DNA of 64,000 nt from Flammula alnicola (GCA_015499995.1 JADNRV010000203.1:24273-88272); one strand, 5' to 3'; counted from the stretch's first letter, positions 1 through 12,414 are shown. Program-made: numbers and translations. Notes: generated by a model from the letters alone, not told the origin.

Positions 1-92
1 CCAAATATAATTCATTTTATAGCTACATAATGTAAAATTATATTACCGAAGTGTTTAACTACGTACTCAACATGATGTTCCTAAGGACCTAG

Positions 93-500
93 TTGTCGTT
101 CATCTCAACATGTCCAACTCGGTGTCATCGTCATTGCACCCGCCGTTGCGGCGTCATCGTGTCATCGTTGATGCACCCGCGCCGTCGTGGCTTCATCATT
201 GTTGTACCCGCAGCTGCGCCGTCATCGTTGTTGCACCTGCTGCATCATGGCGTCGCCGTTGTAGCTACTAGCCGCGGCATCGTGATGTCGTCGTCGACGC
301 ACCTGGCCCTCATCGTCATATCGAAACGGCGTCATGGCATTGTTGTTGTTGCACCCGTGGCATCATGGCATCGTCGTCGAAGCACTCGCCATTGCGGTGT
401 CATGGTATCGTCGTCGTTTTCATCATCATTGCACCCGGGGCGTCGTGGTGTCTTCGTCGTTGCACCCGCAACCCACAGCCCCTCCTCGACTCCGTAAATC
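93..500. repeat. Degenerate GC-rich minisatellite
   Basis: Imperfect tandem units of roughly 35-40 bases built around TGCACCCGC and CATCGTCGTTG. The units keep several frames open on both strands, which explains the overlapping His/Ser/Arg-rich reading frames here. Related units recur near 1240-1450 and, in reverse, at 39950-40250. I see no gene. Confidence 0.6.
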
Positions 501-548
501 CACCCAACGACGCTCGCAGTGCACATGTTTGCGCGGGGCGGGTGAAGT

Positions 549-945
549 TAGGGAACTGCACGGGTATCGCTGCGGGTTACGCGGGTTTTTTGATGTTTAG
601 CACGTAGTATTTGTCAATACAAATTTTTTGCAATTTTTTTTATGCAAAACGGTTGAAAACTGACCAAGTTATGCATTTTTTAAGTTTGGTACTCATAGGT
701 CCGAAATTGATGTCACACGGGCCACGGGTAAGCGTCACGGGTGTCACAAATACCCGTGACGCTTACCCGTGGCCCGTGTGACATCAATTTCGGACCTATG
801 AGTACCAAACTTAAAAAATGCATAACTTGGTCAGTTTTCAACCGTTTTGCATAAAAAAAATTGCAAAAAATTTGTATTGACAAATACTACGTGCTAAACA
901 TCAAAAAACCCGCGTAACCCGCAGCGATACCCGTGCAGTTCCCTA
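549..945. mobile_element. Palindromic hAT-like MITE, 397 bp
   Basis: Two arms of about 195 bases are near-perfect inverted copies around a roughly 7-base spacer centred at 747. The ends read TAGGGAACTGCACGGG and its complement. The 8-base word GGTGAAGT stands immediately outside both ends (541-548 and 946-953), as expected for a target-site duplication. TAGGG-type ends with an 8-bp duplication are typical of hAT elements. It has no coding capacity, so it would need a transposase from elsewhere. The arms contain several CGGGTA/ACGGGT words that could be transposase-binding sites (inference). Confidence 0.85.
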
Positions 946-1099
946 GGTGAAGTGGGCGTCGCGATGGTTGGCTCTGGGTCAAGCGCAAACCGGGTAAGCT
1001 TGGAGCTGCCGAACGGATTCGACGCCTCGATCGTCGGCGAGCGGGTTGAGGGTGTCGCGAACCGGCTCTGTGATAACAATGATGAAAGGTTTGCACGTA

Positions 1100-2435
1100 T
1101 AATTAAAGCAACTCACCTTGTCTTTGAGGTCATCAACAATACTCTTAAGGGGACCGCTCGCACTGGATGAGCGGGTGTGCGAGTTGTGCGAGTTCGTGAT
1201 GAGCGCCGGCTGGAGGAAGGGTAGTCAGTCGTAGTGGTGGTTGAAACGAAGGAGTTGTAGCGGTTGGAAGGCGGCGACGTCGAAGGGCGGTGGTGGTCGA
1301 GATGATGCCAGCGGGCATCGACTCGGCGGTGGCGGCGGTGGCGGCCCTCATCGTCATGTTGAAACGGCGGTGGGTCGTTTGCCGGTCGCTGGGCCGTCGT
1401 CGTTGTCGCTGGGCCGTCATCGTCGCTGGGACATCGTCATCGATGCACCCGCTGTTGGATCAGCGAGACGGTGGAGGAGGATGCGCAGGTGGCGCTGGTG
1501 GTGGCAGCCGAGTCAGTTGCACTGGGGTCAGCGGCGGCAGCGGGGGAGCTCAAGGTGGCGTCCGCGCTGGGTGTGGAGGTCGAGGTCGAGTTGGTGGTGC
1601 TGTCGTCGTCGGCGGTGGTTGTGTCAATCGTCCGTGGCTCCAGTGGTGTACGTAGGCTGTGGCCTGTAGGTGTCGAAGGGTGCTCGTCCTCGCAGCGTCG
1701 TCCTCGCAGCTGGTCATCTTCATGGTCGGTCGTCTTTGGGGCTCGTCGTGAGTGTCCTCGCATCCGTGGTTGCGGACTCATCCCCACGGTTGGCTCGCGT
1801 CGTCCTTGTGGGCGTCATCGCAGCCAATCTGCCATTCGTCGTGCTCGACGTCCGTCGGTCATGCTCGCATCTGCCATGCTCGGGGTCGCCGTCGGTCACC
1901 ATCGGTCGTGCTGGTCGCTCTCGCAGTCCGTCAGTCGCGCTTTCCAGCAGGTGTGCTGTCCGTCTGTCGGTCGTGTTCGCAGTCCGTCGGTAGTGATCCT
2001 CGCTGACTGTCGGTCAACCTCGCCAGCCGTCGTCCTTGTAAGGGGGCGGCAGTCGTGGTGGTGTTGTTGTTGGACCGGGGTAGCCGGTGGACGGCGCTTG
2101 GTGACTGAGTTGGCGCAGCGGATGGGGCTTGCAGGTGAGGTAAGGCCGTGGTCGATGTCCCAAGCACAGATTCGACGAACTGCCGTTCGTCGTCTCCTGG
2201 TACAAGCTGTGGGAGGATGTGAGCGTCCGTGTGTGTGCGGATTGAAGTAGAAGAGCGGAATGAGTCGGTAAGGGCCTGCCCTTGGTGTCTCAGTCCCCTC
2301 GCTGCCCACCTGAACCCTACATCCCTCGAAGATCGGAGGAGCACGCGACGGCGTCAACTCGTTTGTTCGTGCATCTTGAGGGGCACCGCGTGGGGGAAGA
2401 GGCAAGAGAGGGCTGGTGGTGGTGGTTAGAGATCG
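1100..2435. other. GC-rich low-complexity tract without a recognisable gene
   Basis: Dense CGTCG/GTCGTC and CGTCGGTC words hold many frames open on both strands. None of the translations shows a domain, a balanced composition or a plausible intron set. The composition matches the outer blocks of the foldback copies at 19.7 and 45 kb, so this may be a decayed relative of that family. Confidence 0.5.
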
Positions 2436-2603
2436 AGATCAACGACGTTCAACCTCGTTGATCTTTATCCGGCAGTTTCCGAGTAAGACTCGGAAATTGC
2501 GACCACCGACGAGCACAAGACGAGCAGGCCGACCCAGCGAGGCGTTACAATTTCTGATCCAGCGAGGCGTTACGGATTTGCGACATGCATGTCGCAAATC
2601 CGT
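2436..2603. repeat. Cluster of three hairpins, one a perfect 32-bp palindrome
   Basis: Hairpin one (2436-2464) has a 10-bp stem around ATCAACGA/TCGTTGAT. Hairpin two (2472-2500) has a 13-bp stem with one G-T pair and a 3-base loop, around CCGAGT/ACTCGG. The third (2572-2603) is a perfect loopless 32-bp palindrome centred on GACATGCATGTC. The words between them resemble the inner modules of the foldbacks near 21060 and 43100. A GCGAGGCGTTAC word is also duplicated at about 2536-2572. Confidence 0.8.
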
Positions 2604-3984
2604 CACAGAGAATAAACAAAGGTTTGAACTGACATTGGACTTAGACGCGAGGACGCGTCTGGTCACATGACTGCATGGTCACATGCCCATGTTGAACTTC
2701 GAATGTTCGAGAATCGACTTAGCGGACTTAGCTTCATCCTTGTCTCGTTTCTTCCTACTAATTACAATATCTCTCAGGCAGCACTTGGGGCGGAGTGCCC
2801 CTCCGCCTCGTACGAGGGATGTGGGCAAGGTATGTGGTTACCCAACTACCCTCGACGTGACTAACCCGCCCCTTGTTTCACACAGAACCACACCACACTG
2901 GGTTCGAAACCCCTGGCACGTCGTCGCGAATGACGGAACCCCTTACGCCGCAGCTAAACCCAACAGCTGCAGGCCAGCATTGATTCCTCTGTCATTGCTA
3001 TGCAGAAAATGTACGTACCTCTTTGGTTTCGACGTCAGTCTCACCTTGCTGACTCGTTCTCCTCTTCTAGAGCAACCATGACCACCGATGTGCCTTCGCC
3101 ACACCGTTATGCTGCTATGTACCCATGGTCGCAGAGGTGCCATTCCACAGACGATCCAGGCGTTGTTTGGGACAGTTTGGAGTCACGAACGGGGTGGGAT
3201 GGAGTGGTCTGCTTACTGGGCGGTATGGTGCCTCGGACATGTGGCGGCGGCGAGAATTGAGGGTGAACGCTGGGTGCGGATGATGGGCAGAGGCATCTGG
3301 GAGACGATGTCAGCTATTGAAGGTACGTGTGCAAAACGGATCTGTTTGCTTACCCAAATTAACTGGGTGCAATGATGTAGCTGCTCACTCAAGAGTTCAG
3401 TAAGCGATGAAACAACGACAACAGAGGTGATTCAACTCGAGGTAAGCACAGCTTCAGCACGTATGAGCATAGTTCACTAACATCACCCATATGACAACCC
3501 TCTTTTGTCTAGGTACATAACATTTTGCCAATGGTTAATTGTGGGTTACAGGTAGCTGGGCCCCTACCCGTACCCATTTCCATTGGTACCCATACCTGTG
3601 ACCCAGGCAGGTATAACCTACCCATGCAATATCCTAGACATGTATTAAATGTAACTAGATAATTATGTAGTTCGCTAGTCCCTGTACTGTACTGTACTAT
3701 AATATATATTGATTCAAAACTACTGGCAAAGTGTGCTTTGAGGCAGGGCAAGGGAACCCCAGGGCAATAGAAATGCAAATTGACCCAATCCTAAGACCTA
3801 TTGTGTTATCCTAGGACACTCTGAGTAAATTTGGCTGCAATCTAGGAAACCATTAGGTTGCCTCCAGTGCGTCCTAGGGTGTCCTAGGTTACCCTAAGGA
3901 AAAGTTATCTCCTAACTGACGCCCAAGAGAGTATGAGCACCCTGACTGACCTAGCACTCTTAGGCTGCCCTAGGAGTTCCTTGG
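2604..3984. other. No firm gene; possible decayed exons and gypsy 5' flank
   Basis: A frame at about 3088-3330 on the plus strand reads fairly naturally (Trp-rich, WSAYWAVWCLGHVAA) and ends at a possible donor AAG|GTACGTG. I recognise no family. From about 3500 the sequence is AT-richer and directly precedes the gag frame, so it may hold the 5' LTR or leader of the gypsy element. I could not match it to a downstream LTR. Confidence 0.3.
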
Positions 3985-5950
3985 GAAGACCTGGGGAAAA
4001 AGTATTTTTCCTGATGTACCTAACGAAAACCCGGGAAAGAAAAGAAGAAGAAGAAGGAGTAACACACCAAAATCGAGCACGATTGCGGAACAAAACGAGC
4101 CAGTTGGAGAAACTAGTGAAAACCGAGTGTCTGTAGAGCCTCAAATGGAAGAATTCCGTTCAGCAAAATCAGAACCTCTGTCACCTAGCCTCTCAATAAG
4201 CTCGAAAGAAACTAGCTTGCTAAAAGAGAAAATACCCGAAGATTGGGACCAAGCTAGTAAAGAAGAACTAGGAAAGGAGTTACTAAAGGAAATTCCGCTA
4301 GGACGAGATTTAGGACTAGACAAAGAGGAGGAGAGCCGTCCATCCACTAGCAAAGAAAAACAGAGACAAAAATCTCAACCAAAAAAGCAGGAGACATACT
4401 CAGCGGCTTTTGTGAGATTTATAGTAGAGCTAGCTAAAAAAAAACTAGGAAGACCCGATACTATGCCCATCATGCCGATGCCAGCTAGGAATCAGAAGGG
4501 GGCGCCTCAGTTTGAAGATAGCAGGCCAGAAGAGTTGTTGAGATATTTCGACGACTTAGAGGAGTGTTTCAAAGGGAATACGGGATTGACGAACATTGAT
4601 AAAAAGAAATATGTTGGACGATACATATCGCCCAGAATAGAGGTGCAATGGCAATCCTTTGACTCATATGTGGGTGCAGGAAAAACCTATGTCGACTACA
4701 AGAAAGATATCATTAAGGATTACCCCGAAGCTATAGGTCTATCTACTGGATCTCTGAAGCGCCTTAAACAAGTGTGCAAAGAAAATCAGAGAATCAGAGA
4801 ATCAGATCTCTCGGAGCTGTTAACGTTCAAAAGAGCATTTAAAGTCGAGTCCAAGAAGCTAGCGGAAGCACTGACATTGCTAGTGAATCATACGCTAGTA
4901 GCCTACTTTGCGGGATGCCTCACCTCAGAATTCTGAAACCGAGTATATGCCAAGCTAGATCTGCAGGCAACTCAGTCAAAGGATATGCTGGATTTCTTAA
5001 TCAGCAATAATGTGGGAGGACTCACCGTGTCGACTGCACCACCAGCTCAGGCGGAAGACAGGTACAAGCTAGACAAGTTTATCCGAGTGGCAGAAGACCT
5101 AGCTCGGGCACTAAATCCTGGAGCCACAGGAGTGGAAAGGGAGGAGTTACCACTGGTGCCTCTGGTCAGAATAAAAACAGAGAGCATGGTGCTAGCTCCA
5201 GTACAACAAGAGCTAGAGAGTATCAAGCAGGAGTTTTCCATCTTCAAAGATTGGATAACAACTAGCGAGAGAAATCAGAAGCAGTTGTTGGATGAATTCA
5301 AAAATAGCATTCATCAGCAGACAAGGATGGTGCAGCAAATGCCTCCACCCCAGCCGGCGCCTATGAGGATGTATCAGCCTCCACCGCTGCCAATGATGCG
5401 CTATCAGCCACCAGAAGCACCTAGGAACTGTTTCTATTGTCATATGACAGGTCATATGTATCGAGACTGTCCCGTGCACCAAGCTCATCTGAATACTGGC
5501 AAAGTGAATCTAGGAGAAGGAGGGAAGCTATATTTCCCCGATGGCAGAATGATCTCGTTTGACCCAACTAGGCCTGTCAAGGATCGAGTAGATGAGTGGC
5601 ACGCAAAGCAGAAAACTGACGTCGTGTTCCAATCATGGGAGACCGAGAGCGTACCGGGGATGTATCATCTCCAAGCGCATCAAGGTTCCATGTCGCTCTA
5701 CACGAACCAGCAGAGAGATCAGAGGGACGAGGTGATAGAAAAATTGAGACAAGAGTTGCAAGGGAGGCCAGGTCCGTCCTACCAGTCGAGACCTAGCATG
5801 GTCTATCAGCAGCAGCGACAAGATGAGATGGATGAGTATAGAGAGACGTATGAGGAGATGCTAGCTGCAGCAAAACAGGGGACCATACTAGCATTAACTA
5901 GGTCGGGGCAGCCACCTAGAGGAGAAGTCGAGGATCCGGGTTTCGATTGA
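3985..5950 (+). pseudogene. gag: Gypsy gag: capsid/nucleocapsid polyprotein with one in-frame stop
   Basis: Gag would package element RNA into cytoplasmic particles. The frame is open from about 3985 except for a TGA at 4934-4936. The same frame resumes directly and continues to 5950. The N-terminal part is a charged Lys/Arg/Ser/Glu linker. A capsid-like region follows (WQSFDSYV, YPEA, GSLKRLK, LLTFKRAFKVESKKL), and then one CCHC zinc knuckle CFYCHMTGHMYRDC near 5430-5471. The gag at 47849-49200 aligns at YPEA..GSLKR(F/L)K and has Phe-Arg where this copy has Phe-stop, so the stop is probably CGA changed to TGA. No ATG heads the frame; an upstream exon or lost start is likely. A GGGTTTC heptamer lies just before the final TGA. 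Confidence 0.8.
5938..5944 (+). promoter_or_regulatory. Candidate -1 ribosomal slippery heptamer GGGTTTC
   Basis: In the gag frame the codons run CCG GGT TTC GAT TGA, so G|GGT|TTC has the X XXY YYZ phase needed for simultaneous -1 slippage. After a -1 shift the frame continues as GGG TTT CGA TTG AGT, straight into the open pol frame (5947 onward). This would place pol downstream of gag at a reduced dose. No downstream stimulatory structure was checked. Confidence 0.5.
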
Positions 5951-6372
5951 GTTCGATGAAGGCAAAAGCGGGTACTAGGAGACAGAAAGCGACTGCTCCT
6001 AGACTGACAGTGCTGGAGGATGTAAACAAAAAGAAACGCATAGAGGAAATAGAAAGTAGTGATGAGGAAGAAGAGGAGCTAGCTCCGCGACAGAGGACAG
6101 CGGCCCTGAAATCAAAGCAGAAATGGGTGGACTTCGAGATCGCCGAGGTTAATCCTGAGACTGTGGCGCAGCCGAAGCCGAAGATGATGCTGTACATTGA
6201 CATACCGCCCCTGTCAAAGGTTGTCAAAATGAAGCCGAAGCCCAGGGATGAGCCAATTCCTAATGTGAAAAAGAAGGGTCCGGCATATAAACACCGGGCG
6301 CCTATTGAAGATGAAGTCGATATCAGTGAAATGGTGGAACAACTAAAGCAGTTGAAAGTTGAACTCACTCAT
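5944..6372 (+). pseudogene. pol: Start of gypsy pol, cut by the Plavaka insertion
   Basis: This acidic, Lys-rich linker lies between gag and protease, with segments IEEIESSDEEEEE, MMLYIDIPPLSKVVKM and HRAPIEDEVDIS. It is in the -1 frame relative to gag. True element sequence stops at codon CAT (6370-6372); the following codons to 6495 are Plavaka terminal sequence read by chance. Joining CAT to GCT at 14519 restores one frame (VELTH + AQAQLLGVAN), which shows that both parts were once contiguous. Confidence 0.75.
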
Positions 6373-7023
6373 CAGCAAAAGCGGGAAAAGCGGGTGAGCC
6401 TGGTTGAAAGTCCACCAGGAATGCCGAGAATGGCAACCTACACAAATCCAAATACACCCTCGTATAGTCTTGTCATATCGTCATCCGCCTTGTGAAAAGT
6501 TTGCCAATTCGTTCCAATAATTATTATCCTTCCCAATCTTGGGGCCAACCTTGTGGGAGGTTTGTCAATTCGTCACCATGTTTTTCGATATCCACAGGCC
6601 TTGTCGTGCCCATGACATGGCCTTGTCCATCTTTTACCCACCATACCACACATTGGCAAATTTTCACAATCAGTATTTTCCTCTTGTCAATTTTCTTACA
6701 AGCTTTATGAAGCCATTGTCAACACTTCACCCCGCTGGTGACTTTTTACCAGCAGGATTTTCGAATGGCAGTGCTTGGCCTGGTCGAGCTGGAGTGCAAC
6801 CGTTTTGCCACACGTGACCTTGTGGCAAAAGTGTTGCATGACGTCACACGTGTCGTGGTAAGACGCCAACCTGTCACCCTCCATTGTTGCTGCCTCAAAC
6901 CTCCAGTGTCAGTGTAGCCTATATCGCTGGTCACCTTGTACTGTGGCTGCCAATAGCACTCCCGCTCGGGTTGATAGCTGCCGCAGTGTACAATGTCACC
7001 CATATCACTGGCAGTACAGCACC

Positions 7024-10000
7024 TCACTGGCGACGTAAATGGCTATCCAGTAACAGTCCCCATTGAATATTGAATACAGATTGACTAACATCGTTTTTAT
7101 AAAGAGCATAGCCCTCTTCGTCCTCAAGGTCTACGAATCCACCTTCGCCGTCCTCGGCACCCAGATCCTCCTCCTCCTCGCCCTCCTCCTCACCCTCGCC
7201 CTCTTCCTGTTCCTCTCCATCCTCCTCGTCGTCCTCGTTGCCATCGCTATCATCATCTCTGACCTCCTCCCTGCCTTTATTTTCATCCACATTTCGCGAG
7301 TTGGCACCACCGTCCTCAGTTTCGCCCAACGAGGATGCTTCAGCAACGACACCATCCTCGGCGCCATCCTGAGTTGGTTCGACTGGAGAAACCGCGGCTC
7401 TTGCGTCATCTGCAAGATCCACTTTGTAATGGCCAATTCCGCCCCCGGCGTACCGCATATACATATCACGGTCGACAAATCTGATCCGCGACAATGTGTA
7501 AGTCTATCCATCCTGCATGGTGAATTCAAAAGGTACTCACAAGTTGACATAGAAGTAGTGCCAGTCGTCGACCTCGCCCTCATCTCGAGCCACAGATAGG
7601 CCTTTCAACAGAGTCTCAGTACCCCCATAGTAGAATGCCGGAATAATGTGAGCAGCCCGAATGACCTCGTCGGGATCCAGAAACCCGAATGCATTTGGCT
7701 CGTCTGACGGAACAAATCCTATCCTATGCAGGCGTTTCTTCTTGAAGCCAGCACGATAACTGGTATCGCGCCTGTACCAACGTACCCATAGGATGTCATA
7801 TGTGTTCGGGGCAGACCCGGCACCGTTGTTGTAGATTGCGTCGACATGAAAGATTCCAATTATTCGTGCATACTCGAATGGATGGCCAGAATCTTCGTTG
7901 CGTGCGAGGACCATGACATCTGCATGATTTCTCGAGTTGATAGAATCTTGTCCACGGCGCACATCATAGGTAGTGTAATTTATGCGCATCACTTTATGTC
8001 GAAACATCCGGTTATTGAGAATGACCAATTTTGAGCACTCTTCATTTGAGAACTCGTTGCCGTCTCCTGACCAAGTCGGATGATGAAGACGACCGAGGAT
8101 ATGTTCCTGAAGCTTTGGGTAGAAGTCCTATCATAGCAATGAGGGCCACGGAAAGAAAGGCAAGCTATTGGCTTACCTCGACAGCTGGGTCACCTTGATT
8201 TGAAGCAAGAAAGCTGGTGATATTCATGGGAAAGTTGCGAGAATGTGAAATGTGATGATGATATTCAGGAGCAGTAAATGGCAGAGCTTCAGATTCTGCG
8301 AAATCAAGACGAGGAGAAACTTTCTTGTTGGCTGCGGCTGATTGTTTCGAATGGCTTGCGTTGAACTTCGACGGGTTCTGCCTTGCCTCAGCTTGGCTAC
8401 GTTTGCGAATCATTCGGCGAAGAGCTTGCTCGCGGCGCTCAAGGCGAGTCATCTGTCGAACTGCATTATTCTTGTTGGTTCGCGCATAGAAGCGTTTGAC
8501 TCTCCGGTGTTCAAGTTCGCCCTATAAAAGTATAAAAAGTGAACAACAATTCCGAATGTGCAAATTCTGCGATAATAAGTCTATCACGCACTGTCTGAGT
8601 TGAGTACGAGTCCGATGTCCCAAACCAACGAATTGTCTTGACATAATCGCCAAGTGAGTGCAATTTATATGTAATAAGGTTGAATAACTTGAGTTTCGGT
8701 GCCGTATGTGAAGTAGCGGGCGCAGATTGTCCTGGTTGGCTTGTCTGCACAGGTTTCTTCTTTGCCTTTCTGCGACCGTGAGCAGCCTCCTCCTTTGGAA
8801 GCTCTCTTGTCTCGAAAAAGCTGCAAGTGTAGGATTTGAATCTTCTTAATTGACGTCCGAGGTGTGTGGTACATTCCTCAAGCCATTTAACAGAGGTATC
8901 TGTATGCATGCAGAGCTTCGCCAAAGTATGCCATTCAGCCAGTGTGAACAAGAGGGAGAGGACTGCGTCATTATGTGGCTCAGGTAGAAGGCCTTCAAAT
9001 ACCGGGATAGCGCACTATGTGGATCACGGAGAAATGTTAAATACCACTGCGAAATGAGAGATTCAAAAGTAGTCACTCGCCTGTAATAAGTCTTCATAGT
9101 TTCGTGCGGCCAACTTCTTCATGCTCGAAGCATTTTCTCCGAATCTGCGAATTGTTGATCTTCCGAATGTAGGAACAGCGCGATACCGTCTATTTAATTC
9201 TTGAACGGCTGTCTCCCCGTGGGCGATGAGAATACGGATGAGGTGCATGAAGATAGCCTTCCATATGCCCAGCTCAAATTCATGCATAAAGTCGACGACG
9301 AGCATGTTATAAAAGTTCAGTCCAAACTTTGAAAGACGGGCGAATGCATTCTAACAAATGCTGAAGTCAGTAATTGAAGCAAAAGATTCATGTGGGACAA
9401 CTTGAACGACATACTTGTGTAGGCACCAATGACTTTGGTGCTAGAATTCTCTCCACCGCAGCCGACTTGACGCCTTTCCCCTTTCTGTAGATCTGGTCTC
9501 GTGCGAGAAGAATGTCAAATTCTAACTCCCCATTCGCAACCCGCTGGCCAGTTTCTCGGCGTCGTTGGTCATGCACAGTGCCTAATTCGGGGATACATTC
9601 CTTGGGAATAAGACATCGAGGACAGGGACAAGCGCCAAGATTGCGGATTGTCGCAAGAATGACTCTAGAATAATTGACAACATCAGAATATGGTCGACGG
9701 TTATTAAGTCAGATACGTACTTCTCTGGGTAATCGGCTGAATAGGTAAAGATTCGGGGGTAGAAGCGCCGTTGGATACCGTCTGGGCACATGATTACAAT
9801 TCCGTGTTCGTATGCATGCATAAATTCGTCATCAAGGAGGAGCTTCCAAATGGCATGTACCAGTTCTCGCTGACAATGAGTGAGTGTGTCTTCAGAGGGT
9901 CCTTCTCCAGTAAGATTCGTGAAGTAATCGTGAAATGTATCGGGTAACTGAGCCGGAAATTTGAAGTAAGCTTTTGCAATTTGTGTCTCAAAAATCGAAC

Positions 10001-11426
10001 TCACCTTTGGGATGTATGCGAGATGGTGGCAAGACCCCGTCTGAGGCTTACCTCGAAGCCATTTCGACTGATTCCCAAAAAATAAATAAATCGGCCATAG
10101 AGATGCATTTCCGAAACTCGCAAGATGAGTGGAGTCTGACCAAAACATGAGCGCTGCCACGACACGTTCAAGCTGACATCCAGGTTCAGGAGGAAGGTTT
10201 TGGATGGCTTCATGTGCTTCAACCATAGCATCGGAGGAGTAGATTTCATCGTGAACGCGCTGTGGCTCGCTTTCCGGAGTAGGCTTCCAAAATTGTTTGA
10301 AAGGTGTATAGTGGAAATATCGAGATGCAGAATCCGTGAGCACCGCTTTTAGGACTTCTACAATTGAGCGATGATGTAGACCGGGCACGGAAAAAACAGG
10401 GATATCACTATCGGAGGCGTGTGCTTGACCGGTTGGGACCTGAATGTCGACCTCGACCTCGCGCCATCCATCCTTGACAACTGCGGGTCCCTTCTTCAGT
10501 CCGGTATCTTCAAGACTGGCATCGAATTTGGCAGTTTCTTTGCGAATGTCAAAATCGATCAAATCTTCCTTTTTGAAGTCGTCTGATTTGAGGAAGTTGA
10601 TGAGCTTGATCATTTCGCCTATTGATTTCATGGCGGAGCCTGACCACATCCAATTCATCAAGCCAAAGATTGTTGAGTTTGCAAAGGGGAAATAGCTCGG
10701 AGTATTTGCACTGTGCGTCTGGCGATCATCGATGATCACAGAAAGACGTGAATTTGTTTGAACAGGTGCATCAGTGACGACTTGCGGAGCGGTGATGTCT
10801 GAGAGGTTATCAAGTGTAAGGAGGTCGTCTGGGTTATGGGTAGGAATCAAAGGGTATTCGCGGTACATCCCAAATGCATTTTGAAGGGTGTGAACGGCTT
10901 TCCAGACATACGGAATGTGTTCCGGAGTCGAAGCCATCTCTGCAGTAGAGGCTGGATCAGCAATGACCTCTGGAAGAGATGCCGGCACTTCAGGGAGTCG
11001 TTCAAGGAGCTTCCATGTAAGGCGCTTCTTTCGAACTGGCCGGCCAGCTGCAGAAAGCTGTGGTGCAGGTTCAATCGGCTCTGGTAGGATGGGCTCGGGA
11101 GGGTCTTCAACAGAATTGACGGGTACCTAAAGAGTGGATTAAGTGAGAAATAAAATAGAGCAGGCAAACGAACTGACAGGTGATATTTTCTGAGGCATCT
11201 CTACCTCCTGAACATCCGAGAAATCAGGCGCTGGATCAGATGTTGGTGGTTCCAATCGGCGCCGTTTCCGAGCTCTCTTCTCGTTCAGGCGGGCAAGCGC
11301 ACTTGGACCGTCAAGTGATGGGACCTCGTCCTGGCTGTAGTCGCAGTTAATGCAGTGCAGGTTTAACCCTCTTGCTGTCGGAAAAGATTGTTCACAGCCT
11401 GCCTCTGGACAAGTGAATTCTACCAT
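7024..11426 (-). CDS. Plavaka-family (CACTA-like) transposase, spliced, apparently intact
   Basis: The enzyme would cut and join the element's ends. It starts at the ATG at 11424-11426, giving an N-terminal C2H2-like finger (CPEAGCEQSF..LNLHC). A Pro-rich linker follows, then the family core with LMFWSDSTHLASFGNASLWP (Asp near 10135). Next come a cysteine cluster ACPCPRC (near 9630), VVDFMHEFELG (second Asp, 9291-9293) and GELEHRRVKRFYART (Glu near 8517), a plausible DD(E) triad. The C-terminal part ends HYFYVNLFVDRDMYMRY plus an acidic Glu/Asp tail. Introns have clear borders, e.g. GTCAGT..TTTAG after codon CCT near 11180 and GTGAGT..ATCAG near 7535-7475; both keep the frame. The exact triad assignment is inferred from the family. 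Confidence 0.85.
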
Positions 11427-11574
11427 TATGAAGACCCCCACCAAAAGAAATACTTTGAAGAGGGTGAGAGGATGCATTCCCTCCGTCGGAGGAGATTGGA
11501 AGGTGGTTAAGGAAGAAATTTTTAAAAAATTGGGAGAGGAGTGCGGAAGTGATCGAACCAAATCAAGTCAAATA

Positions 11575-12393
11575 TCATTGGCGGGATAGCTTCAACAATC
11601 GTCGCTGCCTACGGCGTATACTATTCTGCAAGGCATCCAATGCGACCAGTTGCTGTGATAACCTGGCAGCAATTTTGCCAGCATAGCGTGGACTTATGAG
11701 GCTCCGGTGACACTTGCTACAAATGGCAGGTTTTGGTGGTGAAGGTGGCGGCCGCAACCTTGAGATAGGGCTACTAAAAGGTGAGACTTGGAACGATGTA
11801 GGGGACTCGGGCTCTGTGAAAGACTCGGATGAGGACCAAGACTCCGGACAGTTCTGGAGAAAGAAATAATTAAAATCACTACAATCGTCAGACTCAGATA
11901 TGATTATATGAATACCTGGGTCGCAAATGGTGAGCCATGTTCCAAATGCTCGCTTGAATCATGTATCATCTTCTGAAATTCAAACGGCTGACTTGATGTG
12001 AGAACAAATTGAATTTAAGACAAATATATTTCACGAACATAGGCCTGTGTTTCAGATGCAGTTGATGAGGCGGAGGGAGATGCGAGGCCAGAAATAGGTG
12101 GTCGAACAGAGTGATTCACATCTTCGACAGTGAGCTGCGAGAATTTAACAAATTTAAAATTTGAGAAACTTTGACCCATGAATTACATACCTCATGCTCT
12201 TCAGTCTCTGAGCTCTCGAGGACCTCCAACTCATCTGAGTCTTTCAAGGGCTCTTGCAACTCTGAATTCATATGATTAGATGTTTGAACGAAGTTGCAGG
12301 AACCGCACCGAATTGGAATCAGTGCAACAAACAAGTGCAAATACCTTTTCTTATCTTTGTGAAATCTTGAAATCTTTTTCCATCGTTCCACAT
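11575..12393 (-). CDS. Small hypothetical protein of the Plavaka element, CxxC-containing
   Basis: I do not recognise a family. The model starts with ATG at 12391-12393 (MWNDGKRFQDF) and needs about four short introns. It passes through an acidic stretch (ELEVLESSETEEHE), a Ser/Pro-rich middle and a basic C-terminus. That end has PAICSKCHRSLISPRY and a Leu/Arg helix ending RRRQRRLLKLSRQ, stop at 11575-11577. The CSKC pair could be half a zinc site, and the basic helix could bind DNA or the transposase (inference). The gene lies directly upstream of the transposase in the same orientation. It is divergent from the DUF6698-like gene, with start codons only 21 bp apart, so one 5' end may be mis-modelled or the promoters overlap. 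Confidence 0.5.
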
Positions 12394-12414
12394 CTCTCCG
12401 CGTAGTGTTTCTTC

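Noticed and set aside
1241..2405. Long overlapping frames (up to 259 codons) on both strands
   Set aside because: Composition is Arg/Ser/Val-rich repeat translation in several frames at once; no domain or intron support.
2890..2920. GGGTTCGAAACCC looks like a tRNA T-arm
   Set aside because: No D-arm, anticodon arm or acceptor pairing upstream; a chance palindrome.
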